Notes: generated by a model not told the origin, from the letters alone. A DNA stretch of 64,000 bases from Mycolicibacterium chlorophenolicum (GCF_001044235.1 NZ_JYNL01000030.1:174751-238750); one strand, 5' to 3'; counted from the first letter of the stretch, positions 18,485 through 28,101 are shown. Numbers and translations are program-made.

Positions 18485-19944
18485 GTCCCACCGCACTCAC
18501 ATTGCTGGCGGCCGACACCGAGTTACCCGAACCCGTCGCGTCGGGCTGGCAATTGGTGATCGCCGCGCTCGCGGGCATCGCACTCATCGTCGTGCTGATC
18601 ACCGTCGCGAAACTGCACCCGTTTCTGGCCCTGATCTTCGGCGCGCTCACGGTCGGGATCGTCGCGGGCATGAACATCGGCGACGTGCTCGAGTCCTTCT
18701 CCGACGGGTTCGGCACCACCGCCGCGGGCGTCGGCATCCTGATCGCGCTCGGCGCGATGTTCGCCAAACTGCTCGCGGACTCGGGCGGCGCCGACGAGAT
18801 CGTCGACACGATCGTCGGCCGGTCCTCACCGCGCACGCTGCCCTGGGCGATGGCCCTGGTCGGCGCGATCATCGGCCTGCCGATGTTCTTCGAGATCGGC
18901 GTCGTGCTGCTGATGCCTGTCATCTATCTGGTTGCCAAGCGCTCCGGTCAGTCTCTGATCACCATCGGAATCCCCGCGCTGGCAGGGCTTTCCGCGATGC
19001 ACGGTCTCGTCCCTCCGCACCCGGGACCGCTGACCGCGATCGACCTGCTCGGCGCCGATCTGGGGATCACGCTGGCGCTGGGCGTGGCGGTCGCGATCCC
19101 GACGGTCATCGTCGCGGGCCCGCTGTTCGGCAAGCTGGCCGGCCGCTGGGTCGTCATCGACATCCCGGACCGGTTCACCGCCGACGATCTCCGGGCCGAC
19201 ACCGATGGCGGCGGCGCGGCCACGGGCGGCCCGGGCGGCGGCGCAGGCAGCGTGCAGACCGTCGCGCAGCGCACCCGCCCCAGCTTCGGCATCACGCTCT
19301 TCTCGGTGCTGCTGCCGGTGGCCCTGATGATGGGCAAGGCGCTGGTCGACATCTTCATCGATGACGAGAACAGCGTGGTGCGGCAGACATTCGACATCCT
19401 CGGCCGGCCCCTGATGGCCCTGCTGATCGCGGTCATCGTCGGCATCTTCACCCTCGGCCGCGGTGCGGCGATGACCCGCGATCAGATCGTCAGGTGCATC
19501 GAGTCCTCCCTGCCGCCGGTCGCCGGCATCATCCTGATCGTCGCCGCGGGCGGTGGGTTCAAGCAGCTGCTGGTCGACACCGGCATCGGCACGCTGCTCG
19601 CCGACTGGGCCAAGGGCGCCAACGTGTCGGTGATCCTGCTGGCGTGGGTGATCGCCGTGCTGATCCGGCTCGCGACGGGTTCGGCCACCGTCGCCACCAT
19701 CACCGCATCGTCACTGATGCTGGGTCTGGTGGACGGCTTGAGCACCGGCGAGGTGTCCCTGGTGGTGCTCGCGGTCGGCGCGGGCTCGCTGTTCTTCTCC
19801 CACGTCAACGACGCCGGCTTCTGGCTGATCAAGGAGTTCTTCGGGATGAGCGTCGGCCAGACCATCAAGAGCTGGTCGGTGATGGAGACCGTGCTGTCGG
19901 TGACCGGCCTGGTGCTGGTGCTGCTGCTCGGGATCTTCATCTGA
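18481..19944 (+). CDS. gntP: GntP-family gluconate permease
   Basis: This 487-residue secondary transporter of the GntP family has about 12-14 membrane segments. Typical blocks are LHPFLALIFGALTVGIVAG, GFGTTAAGVGILIALGAMFAKLL, GLPMFFEIGVVLLMPVIYLVA, LSAMHGLVPPHPGPL, and FFSHVNDAGFWLIKEFFGM near the end. It imports gluconate by proton symport. The ATG at 18481 overlaps the gntK stop by four bases; the open frame upstream is out-of-frame gntK. A Gly/Ala-rich loop near residues 240-256 is unusually flexible. Confidence 0.93.
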   Translation: MSPTALTLLAADTELPEPVASGWQLVIAALAGIALIVVLITVAKLHPFLALIFGALTVGIVAGMNIGDVLESFSDGFGTTAAGVGILIALGAMFAKLLADSGGADEIVDTIVGRSSPRTLPWAMALVGAIIGLPMFFEIGVVLLMPVIYLVAKRSGQSLITIGIPALAGLSAMHGLVPPHPGPLTAIDLLGADLGITLALGVAVAIPTVIVAGPLFGKLAGRWVVIDIPDRFTADDLRADTDGGGAATGGPGGGAGSVQTVAQRTRPSFGITLFSVLLPVALMMGKALVDIFIDDENSVVRQTFDILGRPLMALLIAVIVGIFTLGRGAAMTRDQIVRCIESSLPPVAGIILIVAAGGGFKQLLVDTGIGTLLADWAKGANVSVILLAWVIAVLIRLATGSATVATITASSLMLGLVDGLSTGEVSLVVLAVGAGSLFFSHVNDAGFWLIKEFFGMSVGQTIKSWSVMETVLSVTGLVLVLLLGIFI

Positions 19945-19956
19945 TCCCGGGCGCGC

Positions 19957-20448
19957 TCAGGCCTTGACGACCTGGGTGCCGCCGGCGAGCTCGTCGTGCT
20001 TGCCCTGCTTGGTGGGGCTGCTGTTGATGGTCACCGCGATCACCACGATCGCGACGACGCCGAGCAGCCCGCCGATGAACGGGATGATCGGCAGCAGTGT
20101 CCACGAGTTGCGGATCGCGGACTGTGCGGCGGTGGGTTTCGCCGCCCCGCCCGGTCCGTGCACGCTCAGCCCGAGGATCTTCTTGCCCGGTGTCCAGCCC
20201 TGGGTCACCTCGAAGGCGACGTAGTAGGCGAAGGTCAGTGCCCCGGTGAACAGTCCGGTGATCCAGACGTTCGACGCGGCCCCGATGACGTAGACGATGA
20301 TGCCGCCGACGATGCCGACGATCAGACCGTCGATGATCCGGGCGCCGAACCGCAGGCCCAGACTGCCGGGCTGACCGCCGGGACCGGGCGGCGGGTAGCC
20401 GCCCGAGTACCCGTACTGGCCCGGCTGAGGGGGGTAATCGCTGGTCAT
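19957..20448 (-). CDS. RDD-family membrane protein
   Basis: This 163-residue protein has a Pro/Gly/Tyr-rich N-terminal tail (about residues 4-28) and then the RDD pattern: RFGARIIDGLIVGIVGGIIV, a second helix pair with ALTFAYYVAFEVTQGWTPGKKILGLSV, and a last helix with PFIGGLLGVVAIVVIAVTI. The RDD name derives from Arg/Asp residues in the first and later helices; here R-D are seen in RFGARIID. The function is unknown. It is convergent with gntP, 12 bases apart. Confidence 0.88.
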   Translation of the reverse strand: MTSDYPPQPGQYGYSGGYPPPGPGGQPGSLGLRFGARIIDGLIVGIVGGIIVYVIGAASNVWITGLFTGALTFAYYVAFEVTQGWTPGKKILGLSVHGPGGAAKPTAAQSAIRNSWTLLPIIPFIGGLLGVVAIVVIAVTINSSPTKQGKHDELAGGTQVVKA

Positions 20449-20550
20449 GGGTGGTCTCTTTCTCGCGGCGGCTGCGATGCGAGCTCACCGTACCCATGCG
20501 GGGACCCGGGCGAGCAGAGTTTCACCCGGGATGAGAGGAAATGGCCGCGC

Positions 20551-21471
20551 TCAGCTCCAGCGCTTGCGGCGCTTCTTGGCCTCCGAGCTCGCGGTGTCGG
20601 CCAGGTCGGCGGCCCGGGCGCGGGCCAGCTCGGCCGAGCGCAGTGCGCGGTCGCGGGCTGCGTCGGCCAGTTCGGGTGCGCGATCGCGGGCCACGTCGGC
20701 GAATTCCTCGCCACGGGCACGCGCGACATCGGCGAACTCCTCGCCGCGCTGACGCGCGACGTGCGCCAGCTCGCCGCCCCGTTCGCGGGCGATCTCGGCG
20801 AGTTCGCCACCGCGTTCGCGGGCGATCTCGGCCAGCTTCCCGCCGCGCTCGCTCGCCACCTCGGCGAACTCGCCGCCGCGTTCGCGCGCGATGTGGGCCA
20901 GTTCGCGGCCGCGCTCGGCACCGACCTGCAGGCCGTGGCCGACCTTCTCGGCGAGTTCACTGTCGGCCAGTGACCCGCCCGCGGCGGCGCCGACCGGAAG
21001 GGCCGCGGTGACGGCTTCGGAGACCTTGCGCGCCGCGCGCCGGCCACGCCAGCCCAGCGACGGCTTCCCCTCGGTGTCCACGGCGGCGATGATCAGGCCA
21101 CCGATCAGGCTGATGTCGGTCACGAACGCGCGCCGCTCGTCGGCCTTGCGCTGCGGGTCGGCCTCGTTCCAGAAGTTGTGCCCGCCCAGCGAGCCCGGCA
21201 CCACCGTCAGGGCCAGGGCGGCCGAGGCCACCCGGGGGAGCTTGCCGGTCGCGAGCAGCAGGCCGCCGCCGATCTGGACCGCCGCGTTGACCCGGGCCAC
21301 CGTCTCGGCGTTCGAGGGCACGTTGGGGCCGACCGGGTCGGGCAGCTTGCTCAGGCCCTCGAGGGTGTTCCGGGTGGCATCCGCCGCGGGCTTCGGGCTA
21401 CGCAGAGCCTCGATCCCGCGGGAGATGAACACGGCGGACAGCATGGGGCGCGCGACACGACGGATCAACAT
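20551..21471 (-). CDS. DoxX-like membrane protein with a hendecad-repeat tail
   Basis: The N-terminal part (about residues 1-150) has the DoxX-like pattern: RPMLSAVFISRGIEALRSP, VNAAVQIGGGLLLATGKLPRVASAALA, VPGSLGGHNFWNEADPQRKADERRAFVTDISLIGGLI. After a linker (about 155-186) comes a run of ten 11-residue units of the form R-G-G-E-L-A-E-I-A-R-E, ending in a basic tail KKRRKRWS. The periodicity predicts a long amphipathic helix, as in phasin- or apolipoprotein-like membrane-binding regions. The start is taken at ATG 21471 (306 residues), although the frame stays open 19 codons further upstream. The DoxX core is common in mycobacteria; the tail is the unusual part. Confidence 0.75.
   Translation of the reverse strand: MLIRRVARPMLSAVFISRGIEALRSPKPAADATRNTLEGLSKLPDPVGPNVPSNAETVARVNAAVQIGGGLLLATGKLPRVASAALALTVVPGSLGGHNFWNEADPQRKADERRAFVTDISLIGGLIIAAVDTEGKPSLGWRGRRAARKVSEAVTAALPVGAAAGGSLADSELAEKVGHGLQVGAERGRELAHIARERGGEFAEVASERGGKLAEIARERGGELAEIARERGGELAHVARQRGEEFADVARARGEEFADVARDRAPELADAARDRALRSAELARARAADLADTASSEAKKRRKRWS
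20584..20913 (-). repeat. 33-bp in-frame tandem repeats (ten units) in the DoxX-like gene
   Basis: Ten consecutive 33-base units encode 11-residue repeats beginning with Arg: RGRELAHIARE, RGGEFAEVASE, RGGKLAEIARE, RGGELAEIARE, RGGELAHVARQ, RGEEFADVARA, RGEEFADVARD, RAPELADAARD, RALRSAELARA and RAADLADTASS. Central units are most alike at the DNA level, as expected for expansion by slippage or unequal exchange, while outer units are diverged. The unit length keeps the reading frame, so copy number could vary between strains. Confidence 0.85.
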
Positions 21472-21535
21472 GCCGGGTATGTTCCCACGCTCCAGAGCGG
21501 CCAAACCAGATACCGACGCCACCGTCACTGGGCGG

Positions 21536-22363
21536 TCATCGGCCCGCGAGGAGCAGCTCCGCCAGGTGCGTCGTGGTCGCCACCCCGTCGTCGTACCCGC
21601 CTGCGGAACCGAGGTCGTTCATCACCGCGAGCGTGTAGCGCTGCTGGGCGCCCGCGAATCCCACGCTGTTGGTGACCCAGCCGCTGTCCTCCCGCGACCA
21701 TCCGTCCTTGTTGCCCGGCGCGAGCTGCGGTCCCGCGCCCCACACACCCCACTGCTGATCGGGTGCGACGTGTTGCAGTTCGCCGACGACGGCCGCGGTG
21801 TCGGCCGGGTCGAGAGCGGTCAGCGTGAACGTCATCAACCGGTCCAGGTCGTCGGCCGCGGCCTTCTGGAATCCCCAGTAGGGATACACGGAGCTGTAAC
21901 CGGGCTGGGGGCGGAAGCCGGTCAGTCCCAGCGCGGCGAAATCGTCGTTGAAGGCCCGGTGGTCGGTGCCCCCGTAGCGGGCCCACAGCGTGTCGGCGGC
22001 GTCGTCGTCGGAGGAGTGCAGCATCGCGGCCATCAACTGCCGGTCGGACGCGCTGAGCGTGATCGCACCGATGCGGTTCTTCACCAGCAGGTCGTCGACC
22101 ATGGCCAGCTTGATCGTCGACGCCGTCCACACCGGCTCGGCCGCTTCGGCGTTGCGGTGGACGAATCCGGTCTGCCTGTCGCGCAGCACATAGCCGACCG
22201 TGCCGGGCCGCTCGGCGAGGTAGGCATCGGCGGCGGCGACCCGCCGCAGCAGGTCGCAGTCGCTGTCGGCGGCGCACGCCGCTGCCGCCGGCGCCGCCCC
22301 GATCAGCGGCGCCACCGCGATCAACACCGAAGCCAGTGCGGTCCGCCATCTCATCGGGGTCAT
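21536..22363 (-). CDS. Exported class A beta-lactamase-like serine hydrolase
   Basis: This protein of about 275 residues has an N-terminal signal peptide ([19 protein letters not shown] with a following AAPAAAA cleavage region). The mature part has the serine beta-lactamase/transpeptidase pattern: ASTIKLAM (SxxK, nucleophile Ser near residue 82), a SDDDAAD element in the SDN position, and NKDGW in the KTG position. It belongs to the beta-lactamase class A-related group that in mycobacteria also includes non-lactamase hydrolases. The KDG instead of KTG/KSG and the absence of a clear ExxLN Omega-loop motif argue against calling it a true beta-lactamase. Two ATGs (22363 and 22354) are possible starts. 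Confidence 0.75.
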   Translation of the reverse strand: MTPMRWRTALASVLIAVAPLIGAAPAAAACAADSDCDLLRRVAAADAYLAERPGTVGYVLRDRQTGFVHRNAEAAEPVWTASTIKLAMVDDLLVKNRIGAITLSASDRQLMAAMLHSSDDDAADTLWARYGGTDHRAFNDDFAALGLTGFRPQPGYSSVYPYWGFQKAAADDLDRLMTFTLTALDPADTAAVVGELQHVAPDQQWGVWGAGPQLAPGNKDGWSREDSGWVTNSVGFAGAQQRYTLAVMNDLGSAGGYDDGVATTTHLAELLLAGR

Positions 22364-22382
22364 CGAGGGTAGCTTCGCAGGC

Positions 22383-23777
22383 GTGCCACTCGTTGCGGGA
22401 ATCGACTCCTCCACCCAGTCGTGCAAGATCGTGATCTGCGATGCCGACACCGGGGAACCGGTGCGGTCGGCGTCCAGTCCCCATCCGGGCGGCACGGAGG
22501 TCGCGCCGGCCCACTGGTGGGATGCGTTGACCGCGACGATCGAGCAGGCCGGCGGCATCTCCGACGTGGCCGCGATCTCCGTGGGCGCCCAGCAGCACGG
22601 CATGGTGTGCCTGGACTCGTCGGGCCAGGTGGTCCGCGATGCGTTGCTGTGGAACGACACCCGGTCTGCCCGGGCGGCCGAGGACCTGATCGACGAGCTC
22701 GGCGGACCGGCCGCGTGGGCCGACCGGACCGGAGTGGTCCCCGTCGCCGCGATCACCGCGACGAAACTGCGGTGGCTCGCCGATCACGAGCCGGAGCACG
22801 CCGACGCCACCGCGGCCGTCTGCCTGCCCCACGACTGGCTGACGTGGCGACTGTCCGGCTCCACCGACATCTCCGAGCTGACCACCGATCGCAGCGACGC
22901 CAGCGGCACCGGGTACTACTCCGCCGCGTCGGACAGCTACGACCCCGAGTTGCTCGAGCTGGCGCTGCGCGGTCGGCGCCCGGTGCTCCCGACGGTCGTC
23001 GCGCCGGCCGGATCGCAGGCGCAGACCGCGCACGGTGCGCTGCTGGGAGCCGGTGCGGGGGACAACGCGGCGGCCGCTCTCGGCCTGGGCGCCGGTCCCG
23101 GTGACTGCGTCGTGTCGCTGGGTACCTCCGGGGTGGTCAGCGCCGTCGGAGCCGCGGCACCGCGGGACCCCGACGGCATCGTCGCCGGGTTCGCCGACGC
23201 GACCGGGCGTCAGCTCCCGCTGGTGTGCACGCTCAACGGGGCGCCGGTGCTCGCGGCCGTCGCGACGATGCTCGGCGTCGACTTCGAGGAGTTCGACCGC
23301 CTCGCCCTGAAGGCGTCGGCCGGCGCGGACGGGTTGGTCCTCGTCCCGTACTTCGACGGTGAGCGGTCACCCAATCTTCCCGACGCCGCCGGCGCCCTGC
23401 ACGGCGTCACGACGCGAAACCTCAACTCCGCCAACATCGCCCGGGCCGCAGTGGAGGGTCTGCTGGCATCGATGGCCTACTGCATCGACAAGATCCGCGC
23501 GCACGGGGTCGAGGTGGACCGGATCATCCTCGTGGGCGGCGGCGCCCGCTCGGAGGCTGTCCGTCAGGTGGCCCCGGCCGTCCTCGGAGCGCCCGTGCAC
23601 GTTCCGGCCCCCGCCGAGTACGTCGCACTCGGCGCCGCCCGGCAGGCGGCGTGGGCCCTGTCGGGGGGCGACGGTCCGCCGGACTGGTCGCTCGCCAGCA
23701 CCACGGTCTACGAGGGTGCGCCGACTCCGGAGGTGCTGGAGCGGTACCGGACCGCACAGGAGCTCACCCTGCGGTGA
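22383..23777 (+). CDS. xylB: Xylulokinase
   Basis: This 464-residue FGGY kinase converts D-xylulose to xylulose 5-phosphate. Features are [19 protein letters not shown] (phosphate 1), the substrate-side block [69 protein letters not shown], and C-terminal [21 protein letters not shown] (adenosine site). These match xylulokinases better than glycerol or gluconate kinases. It starts at a GTG, 19 bases from the divergent beta-lactamase-like gene. No xylose isomerase is visible, so xylulose may come from an exogenous pentitol or elsewhere. Confidence 0.9.
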   Translation: MPLVAGIDSSTQSCKIVICDADTGEPVRSASSPHPGGTEVAPAHWWDALTATIEQAGGISDVAAISVGAQQHGMVCLDSSGQVVRDALLWNDTRSARAAEDLIDELGGPAAWADRTGVVPVAAITATKLRWLADHEPEHADATAAVCLPHDWLTWRLSGSTDISELTTDRSDASGTGYYSAASDSYDPELLELALRGRRPVLPTVVAPAGSQAQTAHGALLGAGAGDNAAAALGLGAGPGDCVVSLGTSGVVSAVGAAAPRDPDGIVAGFADATGRQLPLVCTLNGAPVLAAVATMLGVDFEEFDRLALKASAGADGLVLVPYFDGERSPNLPDAAGALHGVTTRNLNSANIARAAVEGLLASMAYCIDKIRAHGVEVDRIILVGGGARSEAVRQVAPAVLGAPVHVPAPAEYVALGAARQAAWALSGGDGPPDWSLASTTVYEGAPTPEVLERYRTAQELTLR

Positions 23778-23783
23778 ACGTGG

Positions 23784-24719
23784 TCAGGCCGGCGGCGGCG
23801 GGAACCCGGCGTCCGGTCGCGGCCAGTGCGGCCGGGGCAGTGGCTCGCCGGGGGCCGGCCGCAGGCGCTCCAGCACGGCCCGCAGCGGCGGCCAGTCGGC
23901 GCGGCCGATCCGGGTGACGGCGTAGGCGGTCAGCACCACCTCGGGGTCGGTCAGCGGCAGCACCGTCACCCCCGGCGCGGTCGGCCGCGCGATCGGCAGC
24001 AGACCCACCCCGAACCCGGCGACGATCAGGTCCTCCACCAGGTCGAGGCTGTCGATCTGGTGCGCGATGCGCGGGGTGAATCCCGAGAGCGAGGCCAGCG
24101 TCCGCACCGCGTCCTCGTCGGCGGTGTTGCGGGAGTTGACGATCCACGTCTGGTCGGCGAAGTCCGCGATCCCCGAGGTGCCCCGGGCGGCGGGCGACGG
24201 GACTCCCAGCCCCCAGCGGATCGACCACAGCGGCACGGAGTCGAGCAGCGCCCCGGGGGAGGCCGGGGCGAGGTTGTAGTCGTAGGTCAGCGCGAGGTCC
24301 AGGTCGTCGGCGGTGAGCAGCCCGAACGCCTCGATCGGTTCGTACTCGCTGATCACGAAGTCCACGTTCGGGAACCGGGTGCGCAGGTCGGCGACGATCG
24401 GCAGCAGCGACACCCGGATGCCCGTGGCGAAGCCGCCCACCCGGACGGTTCCCGCAGGGTCGGCGTCGGCGTCGAGGTCGACCCGGGCGCGTTCCACCGC
24501 GGCCAGGATCGCGACGGCGTGGTCGGCCAGCCGTCGGCCGGCCGGGGTGAGCCGCACGCGCCGGCCTTCGGGTTCGATCAGCTGCGCCCCGGTCTCGCGG
24601 GCCAGTGCGGCGATCTGCGCGGACACCGTCGACGTGGTGAGGTGGTGTTCCTCGGCGACCGCGCGCATCGACCCCAGGCGGGACAGGGCCAGCAGCAGCT
24701 GCAGCCGACGGATGTCCAT
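23784..24719 (-). CDS. LysR-family transcriptional regulator
   Basis: This 311-residue regulator has an N-terminal winged helix (residues 1-60: MDIRRLQLLLALSRLGSM, HHLTTSTVSAQIAALARETG, GRRVRLTPAGRRL) and a C-terminal periplasmic-binding-like effector domain (from about residue 90, TVRVGGFATGIRVSLLP). It is divergent from the FGGY kinase gene with 35 bases between, so it probably controls that kinase and itself. The effector is unknown. Convergent with xylB, six bases apart. Confidence 0.88.
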   Translation of the reverse strand: MDIRRLQLLLALSRLGSMRAVAEEHHLTTSTVSAQIAALARETGAQLIEPEGRRVRLTPAGRRLADHAVAILAAVERARVDLDADADPAGTVRVGGFATGIRVSLLPIVADLRTRFPNVDFVISEYEPIEAFGLLTADDLDLALTYDYNLAPASPGALLDSVPLWSIRWGLGVPSPAARGTSGIADFADQTWIVNSRNTADEDAVRTLASLSGFTPRIAHQIDSLDLVEDLIVAGFGVGLLPIARPTAPGVTVLPLTDPEVVLTAYAVTRIGRADWPPLRAVLERLRPAPGEPLPRPHWPRPDAGFPPPPA

Positions 24720-24754
24720 CTCAGCGATTCTGCCCGCCGTCGTAGGGTTGGGTG

Positions 24755-26236
24755 GTGGACATGCTGCTCGGTATCGACATGGGAACGGGGAGCACCAAGG
24801 GCGTTCTCGTGGATACGGCGGGCGCGGTGGTCGCCTCGGAGACGATCAGCCACGGGATGGACCTGCCCCGGCCGGGGTGGGCCGAGGTCGACGCCGACGC
24901 GGTGTGGTGGCGTGAGGTCTGCGCGATCAGCGCGGCACTGACCGCGAAGCTGCCCGCCAACGCGACGCTGGCCGGGATGTGCGTCAGCGGCGTGGGGCCG
25001 TGCCTGGTGCTCTGCGACGCGGACCTGCGTCCGCTGCGGCCGGCCATCCTGTACGGCATCGATACCCGCGCGCACGCCGAGATCGCCTCATTGACAGAGG
25101 AATTGGGCGAGAAGGCGATTCTCGACCGGGCCGGGACCCTGCTGTCGAGTCAGGCCGTCGGCCCCAAGATCGAGTGGGTGCGCAACCACGAGCCGGAGAC
25201 GTTCGCCGCGGCGGCGGGGTGGTACGGCTCCAACTCCTACATCGCCGCCAAGCTCACCGGCGAGTACGTGATGGACCACCACACCGCGAGTCAGTGCGAT
25301 CCCTTGTACGCCACCCGGGAGTTCGCGTGGAACCGGGAGTGGGCCGAGCGGATCTGCGGCCCGCTGCCGCTGCCCGACCTGGTGTGGCCCAGCGACATCG
25401 TCGGCCGGGTGACACCCGCAGCGGCCCGCGAGACCGGCCTGCCGGTGGGACTGCCGGTCGCCGCGGGCACGGTCGACGCGTACTCGGAGGCCTTCTCGGT
25501 GGGGGTGCGCCGCCCCGGCGACCAGATGCTGATGTACGGCTCGACCATGTTCCTGGTCCAGGTGATCGACGAGTATCACAGCGATCCCGCGCTGTGGACC
25601 ACCGCGGGGGTGGATCCTCAGACGCTCTCGCTCGCCGCCGGAACCTCGACGGCCGGAACGATGATCAACTGGCTGCAATCGGTCACCGGGCGACCGTCTT
25701 TCGACGACCTGACCGCCGAGGCGCTCGAGGTGCCCGCGGGCAGCGAGGGTCTGCTGATGTTGCCGTACCTGGCCGGGGAACGCACCCCGGTGTTCGACCC
25801 GAAGGCGCGCGGCGTGCTCGCCGGGCTGACGTTGCGCCACGGCAGGGGGCACCTGTTCCGCGCGGCCTACGAGGGCATCGCGTTCGGGATCCGGCAGATT
25901 CTGGACAGATTCGACGATGCGCACGAAGCCACCCGCACCGTCGCGGTCGGAGGGGGACTGAAGAGCCCGGTGTGGGCGCAGGCGATCAGCGATGTGACGG
26001 GCCGTTCGCAACTGGTGCCCGAGCAGGCGATCGGCGCCAGCTACGGCGACGCGCTGTTGGCCGGCATCGGGGTCGGGCTGGTGCCGCCCGATACCGACTG
26101 GGCCACCATCGCCAGGGAGATCACCCCGAACCCGCGCAACCGGGAGCTCTACGACGACCTGTTCACCACGTGGGCGCAGATGTACCCCGCCACGCGAGAC
26201 CAGGTGCACCGGCTGGCCGCCGCCGACCCCGACTGA
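24755..26236 (+). CDS. FGGY-family carbohydrate kinase
   Basis: This protein of about 493 residues belongs to the FGGY kinases: LLGIDMGTGSTKGVLVD at the N-terminus, RPGWAEVDADAVWWREV, YGIDTRAHAEI, SNSYIAAKLTGEYVMDHHTASQ, a central YGSTMFLVQ, AGTSTAGTMINW, LPYLAGERTPVFDPKARG, and C-terminal AVGGGLKSPVWAQAISDVTG. The substrate is not identifiable by eye; neighbours suggest a pentulose, tetrulose or related polyol-derived sugar. A -10-like TAGGGT at 24743-24748 places transcription start at the GTG at 24755, so the mRNA is probably leaderless; GTG 24752 and ATG 24761 are alternative starts. Convergent with the SDR gene. Confidence 0.85.
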   Translation: MDMLLGIDMGTGSTKGVLVDTAGAVVASETISHGMDLPRPGWAEVDADAVWWREVCAISAALTAKLPANATLAGMCVSGVGPCLVLCDADLRPLRPAILYGIDTRAHAEIASLTEELGEKAILDRAGTLLSSQAVGPKIEWVRNHEPETFAAAAGWYGSNSYIAAKLTGEYVMDHHTASQCDPLYATREFAWNREWAERICGPLPLPDLVWPSDIVGRVTPAAARETGLPVGLPVAAGTVDAYSEAFSVGVRRPGDQMLMYGSTMFLVQVIDEYHSDPALWTTAGVDPQTLSLAAGTSTAGTMINWLQSVTGRPSFDDLTAEALEVPAGSEGLLMLPYLAGERTPVFDPKARGVLAGLTLRHGRGHLFRAAYEGIAFGIRQILDRFDDAHEATRTVAVGGGLKSPVWAQAISDVTGRSQLVPEQAIGASYGDALLAGIGVGLVPPDTDWATIAREITPNPRNRELYDDLFTTWAQMYPATRDQVHRLAAADPD

Positions 26237-26242
26237 GCAGGA

Positions 26243-27034
26243 TCAGCCCATCGTGTAGCCGCCGTCGATGGCGATGTCGGCGCCGTTGACCATGCTCGCC
26301 GCGTCGGAACACAACCACACCACCGCGTCGGACACCTCGTGCGGAACGGCGAAGCGGCCCAACGGGATCCGGGCCAGCATCGGGGCCGCCTTGGCCTCCT
26401 CGCCCCACACCCGCTGTCCCATCTGGGTGAGCACCACCGTCGGGCAGACGGAGTTGGCCCGGATGCCGTGCGGCCCGAGTTCGCGCGCCAGCACCTTGGT
26501 CGCCATCACCAGGCCCGCCTTCGAGGCGCAGTACGCGTAGTGCTCGGGCAGCGGGGCCAGCGCCGCCGCGGAGGCGACCGTGACGATGGACCCGCCGGTA
26601 CCCTGCTCGACCATCAGCGCTCCGATCTGCGCGGCGAGCAGCGCCGGCGCGCGCAGGTTCACCGCGATGGTGGCGTCGAAGTTCTCCGGGGTCGTGTCGA
26701 CCACCGACTCGGGCAGGGAGATGCCGGCGTTGTTGACCAGGATGTCGAGTCCGCCGAACGCCTCGGACGCCATCCGGGTCAGCGCGGCCGGTCCGTCGTG
26801 GTCGGCGAGATCGACGGCGGCCGAGCGGACGTCGACACCGAACTCGTCGCTCAGGGCGCGCCCCGAGCGGGTCAGCTCGGCGTCGTCGCGCCCGCTGAGC
26901 ACCAGGTCGGCGCCCGCGGCGGCGAACGCGCGGGCGATGTCGGCGCCGATACCCTTGCCGGCGCCGGTGATCAGCGCCCGCTTACCGTCGAGTCGCAGTA
27001 CCCCGGCATACCTCTGCTCGGCCACTGTGGTCAC
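26243..27034 (-). CDS. dthD: SDR dehydrogenase, probable D-threitol dehydrogenase
   Basis: This 263-residue short-chain dehydrogenase has the NAD-binding TGAGKGIG, the DLAD block, NNAGIS, and the catalytic Ser in VASAAALAPLPEHYAYCASK with the YxxxK pair. The tail NGADIAIDGGYTMG is normal. In M. smegmatis an SDR of this kind (DthD) oxidises D-threitol to D-erythrulose and is part of the same type of gene set; the assignment rests on that recalled context. The start is a GTG at 27034 overlapping the regulator stop (GTGA) with AGGAGG just upstream. Confidence 0.75.
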   Translation of the reverse strand: MTTVAEQRYAGVLRLDGKRALITGAGKGIGADIARAFAAAGADLVLSGRDDAELTRSGRALSDEFGVDVRSAAVDLADHDGPAALTRMASEAFGGLDILVNNAGISLPESVVDTTPENFDATIAVNLRAPALLAAQIGALMVEQGTGGSIVTVASAAALAPLPEHYAYCASKAGLVMATKVLARELGPHGIRANSVCPTVVLTQMGQRVWGEEAKAAPMLARIPLGRFAVPHEVSDAVVWLCSDAASMVNGADIAIDGGYTMG

Positions 27035-28074
27035 GAAACCTCCTGTGTCGCATCGCTGTTGCTGGCCGCCAGCAGTGCTTCGGCGGTGCCGGGGTCGGTG
27101 ACCAGCCGGTTGAAGTAGCCGCCGCGGGCGCCGGCGGTGATGGAGTCGATCTTGTCCCGGCCGACCGCGACGGCGATGGTGACCGGGATGTGGCGGAGGT
27201 TCTCCAATTCCAGTGCGATCAACCGTTCCGCGCCGTCGAACTGCACCGGGTTGCCGTCGCGGTCGTAGAAGCGTGAGCACACGTCGCCGACCGCGGCGCG
27301 CAGCGATGTCGAACCGGTCGGCACGAACTGGGGGATGTCGGAGCGGGTCAGCGGCGGGGCGCCGACCCCCATCAGCGCGCACCGGGCGTGCGGCCACTGA
27401 TGCACCACGCGCTGGATGCTCGGGTCCTCGAGCAGCGACTGATACAGCGCGGGGCCCGGAAGCGCGGGTGCGAAAAGGTAATTGGCACGACCGCCGACGC
27501 GGTTGGCGACCAGGCGGGTGATCTCGTTGGTCTGGTACCACTCGTAGGGCTGGTCGTTGCCGCCCACGGTGGGGGTCACCACCACTCCGGGCAGTGGGGT
27601 CAGTTCGTGCTGAGCGAGTTCGTACACGGTGCGCCCCGACGACACCAGCAGCACGTCGCCCGGTAGCAGACCCGCTTCGCCGAGGGCCCGGGCAGCGGCG
27701 GGCGCGAGCACCCGACCCATGATGTCGACGACGCTGCGCCCCGGGCCGGGGTTGGGCAGCGGGGGAGACAGGTACACGGTGTTGAGGTTCAGCGCCCGGG
27801 CCAGGCGGTCGGCCAGTTCGGTGGGTCCGGCGTCGGCCGGGGGGACCACTTCGATGCGCACGATGCCCTGCCGTTTGGCCTCCGCCAGCAGCCGGCTCAC
27901 CGTTGCCCGGCTGGTGCCGAGCTGTTCGGCGATCTCGGCCTGCGTCGCGTCCTCTTCGTAGTACAGCCGTGCGGCGGTGTAGAGCAGCGTGGGCGAGAAA
28001 TGGCTGCTCTCGGCCTCGGGCGCGGCACCGTCCGGCTTCGTGGCGGAGGGGGTGGGCGCGGCCGGCCTGGGCAT
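27031..28074 (-). CDS. SorC/DeoR-type sugar-binding transcriptional regulator
   Basis: This 347-residue regulator has an N-terminal helix-turn-helix (about residues 28-65: YTAARLYYEEDATQAEIAEQL, SRATVSRLLAEAKRQGIVRI) and a large SorC-type sugar-binding domain (about 80-330) with GDVLLVSSGRTVYELAQ, TPTVGGND and YFNRLVTDP. It lies between the SDR and the divergent dehydrogenase-transporter operon, so it probably senses a tetritol or tetrulose (phosphate). The start is taken at ATG 28074; the frame stays open further upstream, but that would run through the operator. Confidence 0.85.
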   Translation of the reverse strand: MPRPAAPTPSATKPDGAAPEAESSHFSPTLLYTAARLYYEEDATQAEIAEQLGTSRATVSRLLAEAKRQGIVRIEVVPPADAGPTELADRLARALNLNTVYLSPPLPNPGPGRSVVDIMGRVLAPAAARALGEAGLLPGDVLLVSSGRTVYELAQHELTPLPGVVVTPTVGGNDQPYEWYQTNEITRLVANRVGGRANYLFAPALPGPALYQSLLEDPSIQRVVHQWPHARCALMGVGAPPLTRSDIPQFVPTGSTSLRAAVGDVCSRFYDRDGNPVQFDGAERLIALELENLRHIPVTIAVAVGRDKIDSITAGARGGYFNRLVTDPGTAEALLAASNSDATQEVS

Positions 28075-28101
28075 GGGCAAAGTATGACACCGAACGCCTG
28101 C

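Noticed and set aside
20584..20913. A possible CRISPR array
   Set aside because: Repeats are head-to-tail 33-base units with no spacers, are in frame and encode regular 11-residue units of one protein.
21536..22363. Calling the exported serine hydrolase a true BlaC beta-lactamase
   Set aside because: The KTG element reads KDG and a clear Omega-loop Glu motif was not found, so only a beta-lactamase-like call is supported.
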